DNA from: Desulfocapsa sp.
Lineage (GTDB): Bacteria > Desulfobacterota > Desulfobulbia > Desulfobulbales > Desulfocapsaceae
DNA length: 64,000 nucleotides
Direction: 5' to 3'
Assembly (NCBI GenBank): GCA_016765495.1
Contig: JAESPV010000025.1
Coordinates: 141,021-205,020, forward strand
The position numbers and the translations under genes were made by a program. Each line of letters begins with the position of its first letter. The first letter of the stretch is position 1. Positions 8,340 through 16,206 of the stretch are shown piece after piece. The notes below the pieces were generated by a model. It did no database searches. It was not told the origin of the DNA and saw only the letters and a list, made by a program, of their open reading frames with translations.

Positions 8340-8361
8340 AGTTACTTCGTGTACGTTCCTT
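8338..8361 (+). repeat. Dispersed repeat, copy 2 (at the coaD stop)
   Basis: AAGTTACTTCGTGTACGTTCC matches copy 1 at all but one base and lies in the same orientation, beginning inside the coaD stop codon. The left pairing arm seen in copy 1 is absent, so this copy is a half-element. Confidence 0.6.
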
Positions 8362-8380
8362 TCTCTCTATCTGATTCTTC

Positions 8381-8788
8381 ATGAAATCCTGTAAAAATAC
8401 CCCGCCAATACAAAGCAAACGCAGGTTTCTTTTTTTATGTGCCGGATTTGCTGCTCTATACCCCATCTTTCGTTTTCTTGGATTCTCAATGCCCAAAAAA
8501 CCAAGGGTGATAGAACTGAGTAACACACTCACCGCTGGTGGGTTCCATACCGGCCCCGACTATATTCTTTTTGATAACGGTACCGAGGCATGGGCACTCT
8601 CAAGAAAATGTACTCATCTTGGGTGCACCATAAATTACCATGAAAAAGATGGTCTCCTTGAATGCCCGTGCCATCAGAGTCGTTTTTCAACGAAAGGTCT
8701 TGTTCTTCATGGCCCGGCCGAGAAAGCACTGGCCCGTTATAAGGTGGAAAAATTAAAAGATGGTGGCGGCTATATTGTTACCATTTAG
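8381..8788 (+). CDS. Rieske [2Fe-2S] protein of a cytochrome bc-type complex
   Basis: Membrane-anchored electron carrier that takes an electron from quinol at the cytochrome b site. The N-terminus (KRRFLFLCAGFAALYPIFRF) is a basic pair followed by a hydrophobic helix, resembling a Tat-type anchor as in other Rieske proteins. The cluster ligands are complete: CTHLGC near residue 77 and CPCHQS near residue 95. At 135 residues it is short and lacks large insertions. The cytochrome b gene follows within 20 bases. No cytochrome c1 or f gene is adjacent. The final acceptor is unknown. Confidence 0.9.
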   Translation: MKSCKNTPPIQSKRRFLFLCAGFAALYPIFRFLGFSMPKKPRVIELSNTLTAGGFHTGPDYILFDNGTEAWALSRKCTHLGCTINYHEKDGLLECPCHQSRFSTKGLVLHGPAEKALARYKVEKLKDGGGYIVTI

Positions 8789-8807
8789 AAAGTACAACAT
8801 ATATAAG

Positions 8808-9644
8808 ATGAAGAGTATCTGGAGTACATTTTTAGAACTTAAATGGGGCAATTACTCCCTTCTAGCTCTCTATATTTCTGTACTGTCAGGTGTCGTTGTT
8901 GCCTGGCAATATGATCCGGCAACTCCACTTTACTCAGTCTCCACAATAGATTTACTGATTCCCTTTGGGGAGTATTTCAGATCCCTTCACTTCTACTCCA
9001 GCCAATTCTTTTTTCTTTTTTGTATATGTCATGTAATTGCTACTTTTGAACAGGCTCAGCACTACTCCAGGAAACAGTGGATTATGCTCATGGCTACTCT
9101 TCCCGTGACATTACTCATTCTTTTTACCGGTTATATACTGCGTGGTGACTCTACCGGTTTTTCTGCAGGAATGATAGCTGAAGCAATTTTGCTGGACTTA
9201 CCGCTTATTGGCCAACCAATAAATAATCTCCTTTTTTCCATAACAGACAATGGAATGAAACGGATATATGTAAATCACATCGTTGGATTCTGCCTGCTTT
9301 GGGGTTGGCTTGCCTGGAGTCATGTAAGAAAGTATCGGGTTTCATTCAATAATCATATTGTGTTAACCACATCTATTCTTCTTTTTTCAGTCTTTGTTGC
9401 TGCCCCTTTTGAACCTGATCACCTGGGGGTTACATACATATCGGGGCCATGGTTCCTGGTTGGACTGCAAGAGCTCTTGCGTTACTTCTCTCCTATGTTT
9501 GCTGGAGTCTTTGTCCCGTCAACACTGCTTCTTGCGATAGCTCTCTTACAGAAACGGAACCATTACTATCGCAGCTTTCTAACATTTATCTTCTGCTGGT
9601 TATTTATATATGCAATCCTGACTGCAATCGGACTCCTTCGCTAG
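8808..9644 (+). CDS. Cytochrome b/b6-family membrane subunit
   Basis: Haem-binding quinol-oxidising subunit working with the Rieske protein upstream. Two bis-His pairs follow the b6 spacing: H-x13-H in SLHFYSSQF...CICHVI and H-x14-H in VNHIVGF...AWSHV. After these come three more hydrophobic helices, so the 278-residue chain contains a b6-like part and a short subunit-IV-like part. At the position of the Qo PEWY motif the sequence is GPWF, without the acidic residue. ATG at 8808 is chosen; an in-frame ATG at 8760 would overlap the Rieske gene. The stop codon touches the terminal repeat of the element at 9643. Confidence 0.85.
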   Translation: MKSIWSTFLELKWGNYSLLALYISVLSGVVVAWQYDPATPLYSVSTIDLLIPFGEYFRSLHFYSSQFFFLFCICHVIATFEQAQHYSRKQWIMLMATLPVTLLILFTGYILRGDSTGFSAGMIAEAILLDLPLIGQPINNLLFSITDNGMKRIYVNHIVGFCLLWGWLAWSHVRKYRVSFNNHIVLTTSILLFSVFVAAPFEPDHLGVTYISGPWFLVGLQELLRYFSPMFAGVFVPSTLLLAIALLQKRNHYYRSFLTFIFCWLFIYAILTAIGLLR

Positions 9645-9785
9645 GAGCTTGTCCGAGAATAGCAATTTTTGCTCAAATCGAGGCATTTGAGAAATTTTAC
9701 AGCAGGCATATAGTTGATATTCCGAGGATACAACTTTGCAAATAACGAAGAGTTGGGGGAAAAGGGCATTCTCGGACACGCTCCT
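9643..9785. mobile_element. MITE-like element with 18-bp terminal inverted repeats
   Basis: AGGAGCTTGTCCGAGAAT (9643-9660) and ATTCTCGGACACGCTCCT (9768-9785) are inverted repeats matching at 17 of 18 bases. The 107-bp interior has no credible gene and contains a small palindrome (CTCAAAT / ATTTGAG). The element begins in the stop codon of cytochrome b and ends 10 bases before the hisHF stop, so it exactly fills the gap between convergent genes and could serve as a two-way terminator. No target duplication was recognised. Confidence 0.7.
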
Positions 9786-9795
9786 GGTTACAATA

Positions 9796-11391
9796 TCAAC
9801 GAGTCTCTACTCCATTATCCTTCAATGCCACTTTCACTTCAGCAATGGATACTTCCTTACGATGAAAAATCCCGGCAGCAAGCGCAGCTTCTGCATCAGT
9901 TTTTTTGAACACATCTACAAAATGAGCCGCCGAACCGGCCCCCGAGGAGGCGATCACAGGAATACTAACAGCACTTTTTACGTGGTTAATCAACTCAAAA
10001 TCAAACCCGCTATTTGTCCCATCCTTATCAATACAATTTAAAAGTATCTCCCCGGCACCCAATGCTTCACAACTTGAAACAAGCTGAACAGCATCAAGGT
10101 CGCGTCCTTCTCTGCCACCCTTTACAGTACACTGATACCAGCAATACTCTTCACCTTCAGGCCCCGGAACAATGGTTTTAATGGTATTGTGATCCGTGTC
10201 TTCAGGATCTTTCACATACACACGCCTTGGGTCAACCGAGATTACAACAGCCTGTGCTCCGTAAACAATTGAAATCTGTTCAATGGAACTCCTGCCTGTT
10301 TTTATACCGGTTTTCAAATACTCTTCCGCAGTATAGCAGGCATCGGAACCAATGGAGATTTTATCAGCACCGGAACGGAAATATTCGGAGGCGACATCAA
10401 GTGATGTGTATTCTTTGCCGTTAGTATCGGTAAATGCACGAATCCCTCCACCAATGGTGAGAGGTACAAACACATTCTCTGAAGTCCTCTGTAAGACCTC
10501 AAGCATGGGTTGATCTTCCATGGGAAAATCTCTGAATCCGGTGATATTTAGAAACGTTATCTCATCTGCACCTTCTTCGTAATAACGCTTTGCCAGCTCA
10601 ACAGGCTTTCCAAGATTTCTTACCTCACCTTTATCACGTACATCATACTGATCACCCTTGGTGACAACCAGATCCCCATTATCATTGGTTCGTACATCAA
10701 GACAGGCAATGACGCGTTTAGCCATCTTTGTCTCTTGTGGATTCCCTGATATCTCCTTTGCGGAAACAGTGATGGTGTCAGCTCTTTCAGATTTCAGATA
10801 ATTCCCTAAAATATTCAGCCCTGCTGTACCGCTTTTTTCAGGATGGAACTGAAATGCTGTAACGTTCCCCTTTTGAACACCACTTACAAATTCTTCGCCA
10901 TAATTAGTGGTGCTGAGCAACCATTCCTGATCAACATCTTCAAGAGTGGCCCTGTAGGAGTGGACAAAATAGAGCTTTTCACCATTGTATCCAGAGAATA
11001 TAGCAGATTGTTTGTGCAAATTAACACCATTCCAGCCAATTTGAGGCACTGACAGGTTGGTCTCTGCAAAACGTTTTATCTGTCCTTTTAAAATTGAAAG
11101 GCCGGCAACACCAGGAGATTCTTCACTGCCTTCAAAAAGAGCCTGCAAAGCAACACAAATCCCAAGAACGGGTTTATCAGCATGAATTCGTTCAATTAGA
11201 GGCTCTACAAAGCCATCACGTTGCAAACGCTCCATGACCGACCCATAGCTCCCAACACCTGGAAAAATCAAACACTCAGCGCTAATAATATCTGCTGGAC
11301 TTTTAACATCCTGCACTGTGTAACCAAGCTTTCCTATTGCATTTCTGACACTACGGACATTGCCGGCACCATAATCAAGTAATGTAATCAT
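9796..11391 (-). CDS. hisHF: Bifunctional imidazole glycerol phosphate synthase, HisH-HisF fusion
   Basis: Makes imidazole glycerol phosphate and AICAR in histidine synthesis; the amidotransferase half supplies ammonia through the barrel. Residues 1-205 are HisH-like: LDYGAGNVRSVRNAI, nucleophile Cys79 in GICVALQ, and His183/Glu185 in FHPEKSG. Residues 223-531 are HisF: AKRVIACLDV with Asp232, TIGGGIR, VDPRR, and IASSGAG. Most bacteria have separate genes of about 200 and 255 residues. Here the HisF half is longer and contains the inserts and phrases of the fused eukaryotic enzyme (yeast HIS7, plant HISN4), for example EEYCWYQCTVKGGREGRD and LAAGIFHRKEV. The 16-base gap to the FmdE gene implies one transcript. 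Confidence 0.95.
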   Translation of the reverse strand: MITLLDYGAGNVRSVRNAIGKLGYTVQDVKSPADIISAECLIFPGVGSYGSVMERLQRDGFVEPLIERIHADKPVLGICVALQALFEGSEESPGVAGLSILKGQIKRFAETNLSVPQIGWNGVNLHKQSAIFSGYNGEKLYFVHSYRATLEDVDQEWLLSTTNYGEEFVSGVQKGNVTAFQFHPEKSGTAGLNILGNYLKSERADTITVSAKEISGNPQETKMAKRVIACLDVRTNDNGDLVVTKGDQYDVRDKGEVRNLGKPVELAKRYYEEGADEITFLNITGFRDFPMEDQPMLEVLQRTSENVFVPLTIGGGIRAFTDTNGKEYTSLDVASEYFRSGADKISIGSDACYTAEEYLKTGIKTGRSSIEQISIVYGAQAVVISVDPRRVYVKDPEDTDHNTIKTIVPGPEGEEYCWYQCTVKGGREGRDLDAVQLVSSCEALGAGEILLNCIDKDGTNSGFDFELINHVKSAVSIPVIASSGAGSAAHFVDVFKKTDAEAALAAGIFHRKEVSIAEVKVALKDNGVETR

Positions 11392-11407
11392 TATTTATTA
11401 TTATTTT

Positions 11408-11992
11408 TTAATTCACAGACTTATAGTATTTTCCGTTGACACAGCCTCTGCAGAGACTCTTGCCATCTTTCTCAACATCACGACAATCCTGAACCCAGTC
11501 ACCACAGGATTCACACTGCACACGTTTTAGCGGTCTTCCTGGCATATCCTCTTCAGGAATATCAACATGCACCTCGTCGATGGTAAACAGTTCTTCCTGC
11601 GGCATCACTCTGTACGCTCCAAGTTGGCGCTCATATTTATTTTCAATTTCAGGGCAATATTTTTTGGAAAGTTCACGTGACTCTTCCCGTGCAACAATTC
11701 GCACGGCCTTACCGGTATCAAGATTTACAAAAGTAGCAGCCATTACCCCATAGTCAATCCAACGCATGGATCGTTTCCCCAGGCTGCACCCGGTCACCGA
11801 TTGAATGGCGTCCGTTGCACAACGGTCAATTTCCACCAGGACATAGAGTTTTTTTCTATCAAGACCTCTTGGGTCCTGAATACCAATTGCTTCAAGTCCA
11901 AGCAAGGATAGGCGGACTCCAATAACCTGTCCGGCACAAATATGTCCATGTACCTTAGTTGAACGTTCTAACAGAATATCAAATGATTCCAT
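11408..11992 (-). CDS. FmdE-family protein with C-terminal zinc ribbon
   Basis: Related to subunit E encoded with formylmethanofuran dehydrogenase, but found in many anaerobes without that enzyme; its biochemical role is not established. The conserved FmdE core is visible as KVHGHICAGQVIGVRL (residues 13-28) and DRCATDAIQSVTGCSLGK, whose Cys and His residues probably bind metal. The C-terminus has a zinc-ribbon-like set of cysteines, CESCGDW and LCRGC. 194 residues. GGAG seven bases before the ATG is its ribosome site. It has its own promoter (12041-12069), lies after the cobalamin genes and 16 bases before hisHF. A metal- or pterin-cofactor role is only a guess. Confidence 0.8.
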   Translation of the reverse strand: MESFDILLERSTKVHGHICAGQVIGVRLSLLGLEAIGIQDPRGLDRKKLYVLVEIDRCATDAIQSVTGCSLGKRSMRWIDYGVMAATFVNLDTGKAVRIVAREESRELSKKYCPEIENKYERQLGAYRVMPQEELFTIDEVHVDIPEEDMPGRPLKRVQCESCGDWVQDCRDVEKDGKSLCRGCVNGKYYKSVN

Positions 11993-12040
11993 TATTTTCT
12001 CCAGATAATGTGAAAAAATCGCTTTTTATATAGACTTGGC

Positions 12041-12069
12041 ATAGTACTCAGGAGGTTTTACAGTGTCAA
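12041..12069 (-). promoter_or_regulatory. Sigma-70-type promoter for the FmdE-hisHF unit
   Basis: On the minus strand TTGACA (12069-12064), a 17-base spacer and TACTAT (12046-12041) match consensus at 10 of 12 positions. It lies just after the cobO stop and about 50 bases before the FmdE start, so FmdE-hisHF can be expressed apart from the cob genes. Confidence 0.6.
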
Positions 12070-12082
12070 CAATCCCAGGACA

Positions 12083-12625
12083 CTAAAACTCAAATCCCCT
12101 TTGGGCTTTAATACCTGACTGAAAGGGATGTTTCACTTCCACCATTTCAGTTACAAGGTCAGCCATTTCAATTAAGGCATCCGATGCATAACGTCCTGTA
12201 ACAACAACATGCAATTCTTCAGGTTTTGCACCAAGAACTGATAGAATTTCCTGCTCCTCAATCATCTTATAATGGGGAAGGTACGTCAGTTCATCAAGAA
12301 TAACCAAAGAATAGTTGTTTTCTTTGATAACCTTTTTAGCAAACTCCCAGGCCTCAAGTGCAACTTCCTTATCACGATCCAGATCATCGGATTTCCAAGT
12401 GAACCCACGTCCCATAACATGAAAGTCAAGGAGCTGTGAGAACTGTTTAGCTGACTCCAGTTCTCCATACTTCCAACTTCCTTTTATAAACTGGATAATA
12501 CAAACTTTTTGTCCATGACCAAGTGCCCTGAACGCAAGCCCTAAAGAAGCAGTGGTTTTCCCTTTTCCATTTCCGGTAAAAACAGCCAATAATCCTTTAT
12601 TTTTCTGAGGCTTGTCTTGTGCCAT
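12083..12625 (-). CDS. cobO: Cob(I)yrinic acid a,c-diamide adenosyltransferase (CobO/BtuR type)
   Basis: Transfers the adenosyl group of ATP to the cobalt of the corrinoid. The P-loop GNGKGKTTASLGLAFR lies near residue 19, followed by VCIIQFIKGSW and the VILDELTY strand, all diagnostic for the CobA/CobO/BtuR family. From ATG at 12625 the protein has 180 residues and overlaps the cbiF stop by 29 bases, which indicates coupling. Upstream in-frame starts exist (to 12694) but would extend far into cbiF. The gene is the last of the cbiD-cbiET-cbiF-cobO block. Confidence 0.92.
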   Translation of the reverse strand: MAQDKPQKNKGLLAVFTGNGKGKTTASLGLAFRALGHGQKVCIIQFIKGSWKYGELESAKQFSQLLDFHVMGRGFTWKSDDLDRDKEVALEAWEFAKKVIKENNYSLVILDELTYLPHYKMIEEQEILSVLGAKPEELHVVVTGRYASDALIEMADLVTEMVEVKHPFQSGIKAQRGFEF

Positions 12626-13385
12626 GACTAAAACTCCTGTCATACAATTTTGAAACCGCTTCAAGTTCCGTATCAGCAAATACCTTTCCAACACAAATCA
12701 GTGCAGTTTTTCGTATGTCGGCCTCCCGAACCTGCGATGCAATACTCTCCAATGTGCCGACAAGAATTGTCTCATCAGCCCATGTTGCCTTTTCAACTAC
12801 TACCACAGGGGTATCTATCGGATACCCACCTTTCCCCAGTTCCCTGACCACGGTTTCAATCATGGATACTGACAAAAAGATTACCATGGTGGTTTGATGA
12901 CTGGCGAGAAGGTGTAATTTTTCCAGTTCCGGAACTGGCGTTCGACCTTCCTGACGAGTAATAATGACGGTTTGTGAAATTTCAGGAAGAGTAAATTCTG
13001 CATTCAATGATGCGGCAGCTCCAAAAGCAGAACTTACACCCGGAACAACATGATAGGGAATACCTAAAGTATCCAGCGCCTGCATCTGTTCTTTTATTGC
13101 ACCAAAAATGGAAGGATCTCCGGTGTGCAGCCGGACAACCTTCTTTCCACTTTGCCAGGCAGTGGATAAGGTATCCACAATTTCACCAAGATTCATTCCT
13201 TGAGAATCATAGATATCAGCCTTACAGCCATCAAGTATTCTCCTATTGACAAGGCTTCCTGCATAGACAATACAATCTGCTTCATCCAGTAGCCTTCTGC
13301 CCTTCACTGTTATAAGTTCCACATCACCAGGGCCTGCACCAATGATTGCAACAGGCACCGCTTCCATCTTTTTTTCACTACTCAT
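12597..13385 (-). CDS. cbiF: Precorrin-4 / cobalt-precorrin-4 C11-methyltransferase
   Basis: SAM-dependent methyltransferase of the corrin ring (CobM in the aerobic, CbiF in the anaerobic pathway). VAIIGAGPGDVELITVKG at the N-terminus and VVRLHTGDPSIFGA near residue 85 are the two conserved tetrapyrrole-methylase motifs, and the YAGSLVN and FLSVSMI stretches are typical of CbiF. 262 residues is the family length. The neighbouring cbiD marks the anaerobic, early-cobalt route. It lies 24 bases after cbiET and overlaps cobO. Confidence 0.93.
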   Translation of the reverse strand: MSSEKKMEAVPVAIIGAGPGDVELITVKGRRLLDEADCIVYAGSLVNRRILDGCKADIYDSQGMNLGEIVDTLSTAWQSGKKVVRLHTGDPSIFGAIKEQMQALDTLGIPYHVVPGVSSAFGAAASLNAEFTLPEISQTVIITRQEGRTPVPELEKLHLLASHQTTMVIFLSVSMIETVVRELGKGGYPIDTPVVVVEKATWADETILVGTLESIASQVREADIRKTALICVGKVFADTELEAVSKLYDRSFSHGTRQASEK

Positions 13386-13409
13386 TACCTGACTCCCAAG
13401 GAATGGACA

Positions 13410-14645
13410 CTAACTTAATTTTCTTCCAACAATGATCTTAATTGGATTAAATTGTACTCTTTTTTCTTCTGGGTATTTGTACCTTTGCACAGAAATCTCA
13501 CTAATTTCAACATCAAATCCAAGTTCAGACAAAACCCGTGGGGCTATCTGTGCTGTTTTTAAGATAACAGCATTCACGACTATTATCCCATGCGGCAAAA
13601 GTCGTCCCGAACAAATCTCAAGAATCTCTTTTAGATTTCCACCACTGCCACCAACAAATATTCTGTCCGGCTCTGGAAGTTGCTGCAAAGAATCCGGTGC
13701 TTCCCCTTGTATACGATTCATATTCCAAGCAGCATATTTCTTTCGGTTAGCCTCAATGTTTTGCCATTGTTCTTCTTCCTTTTCAATGGCAAAGACCTGA
13801 AGTTCAGGAAATAGTCGTGCAGCTTCCAGACCAACGGATCCGGAACCAGCTCCCACATCCCAAAAGACACCTTTCCGGGGAAGCCGCAGGGCATGAATTG
13901 CAGCAGCACGTACTTCATTCTTTGTAAGAAGTCCTCTACTGTGACAAATCTCGAATTCCTTTAAGCCAAAACATGGATATGTCACCAAACGATCCTCTGG
14001 ATTAACAAGAATCATCACATTGGGATCAACAAATTTTTGCGCTGCAATGTCAGCAAGAGTACCGGTAACCAACCTTTCTGATTCAAAACCAAGGTGTTCT
14101 GCAACATAAACGCTAAGATTTAAAGTTGCATTTTTCCCGCAATCATCCATTAGTTTCGCTGCAATTATATCAGGACTGTTCTTGGGGTCAGTGAACACAA
14201 ATGTCTTTCCATGTTGCAAAAGGCTTGCAGCCCAATGATCATTACTGCGACCATGAAGACTGACAAACGCTGCATCATCCCAGGGAATATTAAAACGTGC
14301 AAAGGCAAGCTGCATTGAAGAGAGTGCAGGATGCACGCTAATCTTCTGCTCAGGAAAAGCTTGTGCAAGGCGACGGCCAATACCAAAAAAAAACGGATCA
14401 CCTGAAGCAAGAACCGTCACATCTCCATTCTTAAGACAATCCCCTATGGTATCGATACATATTGCCAAGGGTACAACAGGAACCAGAGGGGGACATATGT
14501 TGCGCAGACAATGTTTTTGGAGCTCTTTATATGAACGTTTCGAAGCAACAACAGCAACGGATGTCTCAAGTGCTGACTGGAGTACTGCCTTATCAGATGA
14601 AGAGTCAAAACCTATAATATGGAGCACTGAACAGCCCATCGTCAT
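13410..14645 (-). CDS. cbiET: Fused CbiE-CbiT (cobalt-precorrin-7 C5- and -6B C15-methyltransferase)
   Basis: Bifunctional corrin methyltransferase equivalent to CobL. Residues 1 to about 205 form a tetrapyrrole methylase: LHIIGFDS, then VTVLASGDPFFFGIGRRL. Residues from about 225 form CbiT, a class I methyltransferase that also decarboxylates the acetate side chain: LTKNEVRAAAIHALRL, the SAM site WDVGAGSGSVGLEAARLF, and DRIFVGGSGG. 411 residues is normal for the fusion. The ATG overlaps the stop of cbiD, so the two are translationally coupled. Confidence 0.94.
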   Translation of the reverse strand: MTMGCSVLHIIGFDSSSDKAVLQSALETSVAVVASKRSYKELQKHCLRNICPPLVPVVPLAICIDTIGDCLKNGDVTVLASGDPFFFGIGRRLAQAFPEQKISVHPALSSMQLAFARFNIPWDDAAFVSLHGRSNDHWAASLLQHGKTFVFTDPKNSPDIIAAKLMDDCGKNATLNLSVYVAEHLGFESERLVTGTLADIAAQKFVDPNVMILVNPEDRLVTYPCFGLKEFEICHSRGLLTKNEVRAAAIHALRLPRKGVFWDVGAGSGSVGLEAARLFPELQVFAIEKEEEQWQNIEANRKKYAAWNMNRIQGEAPDSLQQLPEPDRIFVGGSGGNLKEILEICSGRLLPHGIIVVNAVILKTAQIAPRVLSELGFDVEISEISVQRYKYPEEKRVQFNPIKIIVGRKLS

Positions 14646-15742
14646 TGCTCCTCTTCTGTTTGAAATACTATGCTTGTTGTGGCATCAACAAGATAAACAG
14701 TAACATCAAGTCCGGAAACCTTTTCAGCATATTCCTTAGCTGCGCCACAAACTCTTGCAATAACCCTTTCTTCTCCACAATCAAGTAAACGTCCATATAT
14801 TTCCCGTGCAGTGTTGGAACCTTCAAGGGATTGAAGAAGCTTTGCATTACAATCAAGTTTTTTTAGAAACTCTAAAGCAGCCGGAATTTCAAGTGCCCCA
14901 TTCCGTACATGGGTTTGCGGTATCTGCATTCCGCACTTAATAATCTTGGCCCACATAGCTGAAAGATGAATTTTGGCGAAATTATGTTTTGCAGCTTCGA
15001 CAAGGGAGAAGTGGAGATAATCGCCCATCATGACCTGAGCCTCTTCGGGAAATTCAAGGTACTCTTGAACTGCTTTTTCTGATGTTCTTCCTGTTGAAAG
15101 AATAACTTCATCAATTCCAGCTGCTTTGGCCACATCCATAGATGTTGCAATGGTTGCTGTCCAGGCAGCTGCAGAGACAGGTCTTACAACTCCAGTTGTC
15201 CCAAGCACAGATAAACCGCCAATAATTCCCAGCCGGTGATTAAGCGTTTTTTCTGCAAGTATTTCACCCTCGGGGATCGAGATAGTGATCTCAAGCTGCG
15301 TGGAAGCATTGCAATTACTTTCAAGAACTGCTTCTGCAACTGCGGCTCTTATCATTTTTCGTGGCACCGGATTGATTGCAGGCTCACCTACGGGAATGGC
15401 TAGTCCCCTTTTAGTAACAGTCCCCACTCCTTTGCCGCCATAAATCTTAAAAACTTCATCGCCTGATTGCTCTTTTCCTGCATAGCGGACAGTGGCCTCT
15501 ATAATGGCGCCGTTAGTCACATCGGGATCATCGCCAGCATCTTTAATAATGGATGCCTTGGCTATATGTTTCACATGATCAATTACCTGCAGTGATTCAA
15601 GTTTAAATTTCACCCTGTAACCATCAGGAAATGGAATTTCAACACTTTCGTGCTTAATACCTGTCAAAAGTAGCATTGCTGCGGCCTTTCCAGCTGCTGC
15701 TGCACAAGCACCGGTGGTATATCCAGATCGTAATTTTTTCAT
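14642..15742 (-). CDS. cbiD: Cobalt-precorrin-5B C1-methyltransferase
   Basis: Methylates C1 of the corrin ring; unique to the anaerobic cobalamin pathway, so it identifies the route used. LRSGYTTGACAAAAGKAA at the N-terminus and GTTGVVRPVSAAAW in the middle are the CbiD signatures. From ATG at 15742 the protein has 366 residues; a TTG three codons earlier is less likely. No ribosome site is visible: the ATG follows only a few bases after the T-run of the HU terminator. That makes initiation either leaderless from a promoter inside the hairpin region or dependent on readthrough. No cobalamin riboswitch fits in the 88-base gap. Confidence 0.93.
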   Translation of the reverse strand: MKKLRSGYTTGACAAAAGKAAAMLLLTGIKHESVEIPFPDGYRVKFKLESLQVIDHVKHIAKASIIKDAGDDPDVTNGAIIEATVRYAGKEQSGDEVFKIYGGKGVGTVTKRGLAIPVGEPAINPVPRKMIRAAVAEAVLESNCNASTQLEITISIPEGEILAEKTLNHRLGIIGGLSVLGTTGVVRPVSAAAWTATIATSMDVAKAAGIDEVILSTGRTSEKAVQEYLEFPEEAQVMMGDYLHFSLVEAAKHNFAKIHLSAMWAKIIKCGMQIPQTHVRNGALEIPAALEFLKKLDCNAKLLQSLEGSNTAREIYGRLLDCGEERVIARVCGAAKEYAEKVSGLDVTVYLVDATTSIVFQTEEEQ

Positions 15743-15750
15743 AAAACACA

Positions 15751-15785
15751 AAAAAAAGGCTATCCTGCGTAACAGAATAGCCTTT
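15751..15785 (-). terminator. Intrinsic terminator after the HU gene
   Basis: On the minus strand AAAGGCTATTCTG and CAGGATAGCCTTT pair with one mismatch around a 5-base loop and are followed by seven Ts. It ends only nine bases before the cbiD start and so may also attenuate the cob genes. Confidence 0.85.
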
Positions 15786-15830
15786 CAAATCATAACAAGT
15801 TCTTTATGGGTAACTACTCACAGAGCACCG

Positions 15831-16103
15831 TTAGTTAATAGCCTCAGAAAGTTTAGAGCCAGCTTTAAATTTAGCCACATTCTTAGCTGGAATATCAATG
15901 GTTTTTCCGGTCTGAGGATTTCTCCCCTTACGAGCTTCACGCTTGGAAACAGAAAAAGTACCAAAACCTACCAAGGTAACTTTATCGCCGTTTTTCAATG
16001 TCTCAGCGATGGCTGCAAGAGTACTGTTTAATGCTTTCTCAGCAGCGGCCTTGGAAATATCAGCGGCATCTGCAATATTTTCTACTAATTCCTTTTTGTT
16101 CAT
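15831..16103 (-). CDS. hup: HU-family DNA-binding protein
   Basis: Small basic nucleoid protein that bends DNA as a dimer. The 90 residues start MNKKELVENIADAADISKA, and the DNA-binding arm signature GFGTFSVSKREARKGRNPQTG lies at about residues 46-66, typical of HU rather than IHF. GGGAGGGATTC just before the ATG is a strong ribosome site. It has its own promoter and terminator and is probably expressed highly as a single gene. Confidence 0.96.
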   Translation of the reverse strand: MNKKELVENIADAADISKAAAEKALNSTLAAIAETLKNGDKVTLVGFGTFSVSKREARKGRNPQTGKTIDIPAKNVAKFKAGSKLSEAIN

Positions 16104-16177
16104 GAATCCCTCCCGGAAACTTCTTTTCTAATTAAACAGGATGCAGACTGTGCTGCTCCCCTCATCTCTTCTATGTT

Positions 16178-16206
16178 TCTTTAATAAAAGGCTAGTTGAT
16201 TGTCAA
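16178..16206 (-). promoter_or_regulatory. Probable promoter for the HU gene
   Basis: On the minus strand a perfect TTGACA (16206-16201), a 17-base spacer and TAAAGA (16183-16178) are seen, about 75 bases before the HU ATG. The -10 is only moderate. The rest of the 268-base gap between HU and the LarE gene is AT-rich and shows nothing else. Confidence 0.45.

Noticed and set aside
15743-15830. Possible cobalamin riboswitch before cbiD
   Set aside because: The gap is only 88 bases, is filled by the HU terminator and has no B12-box-like sequence.
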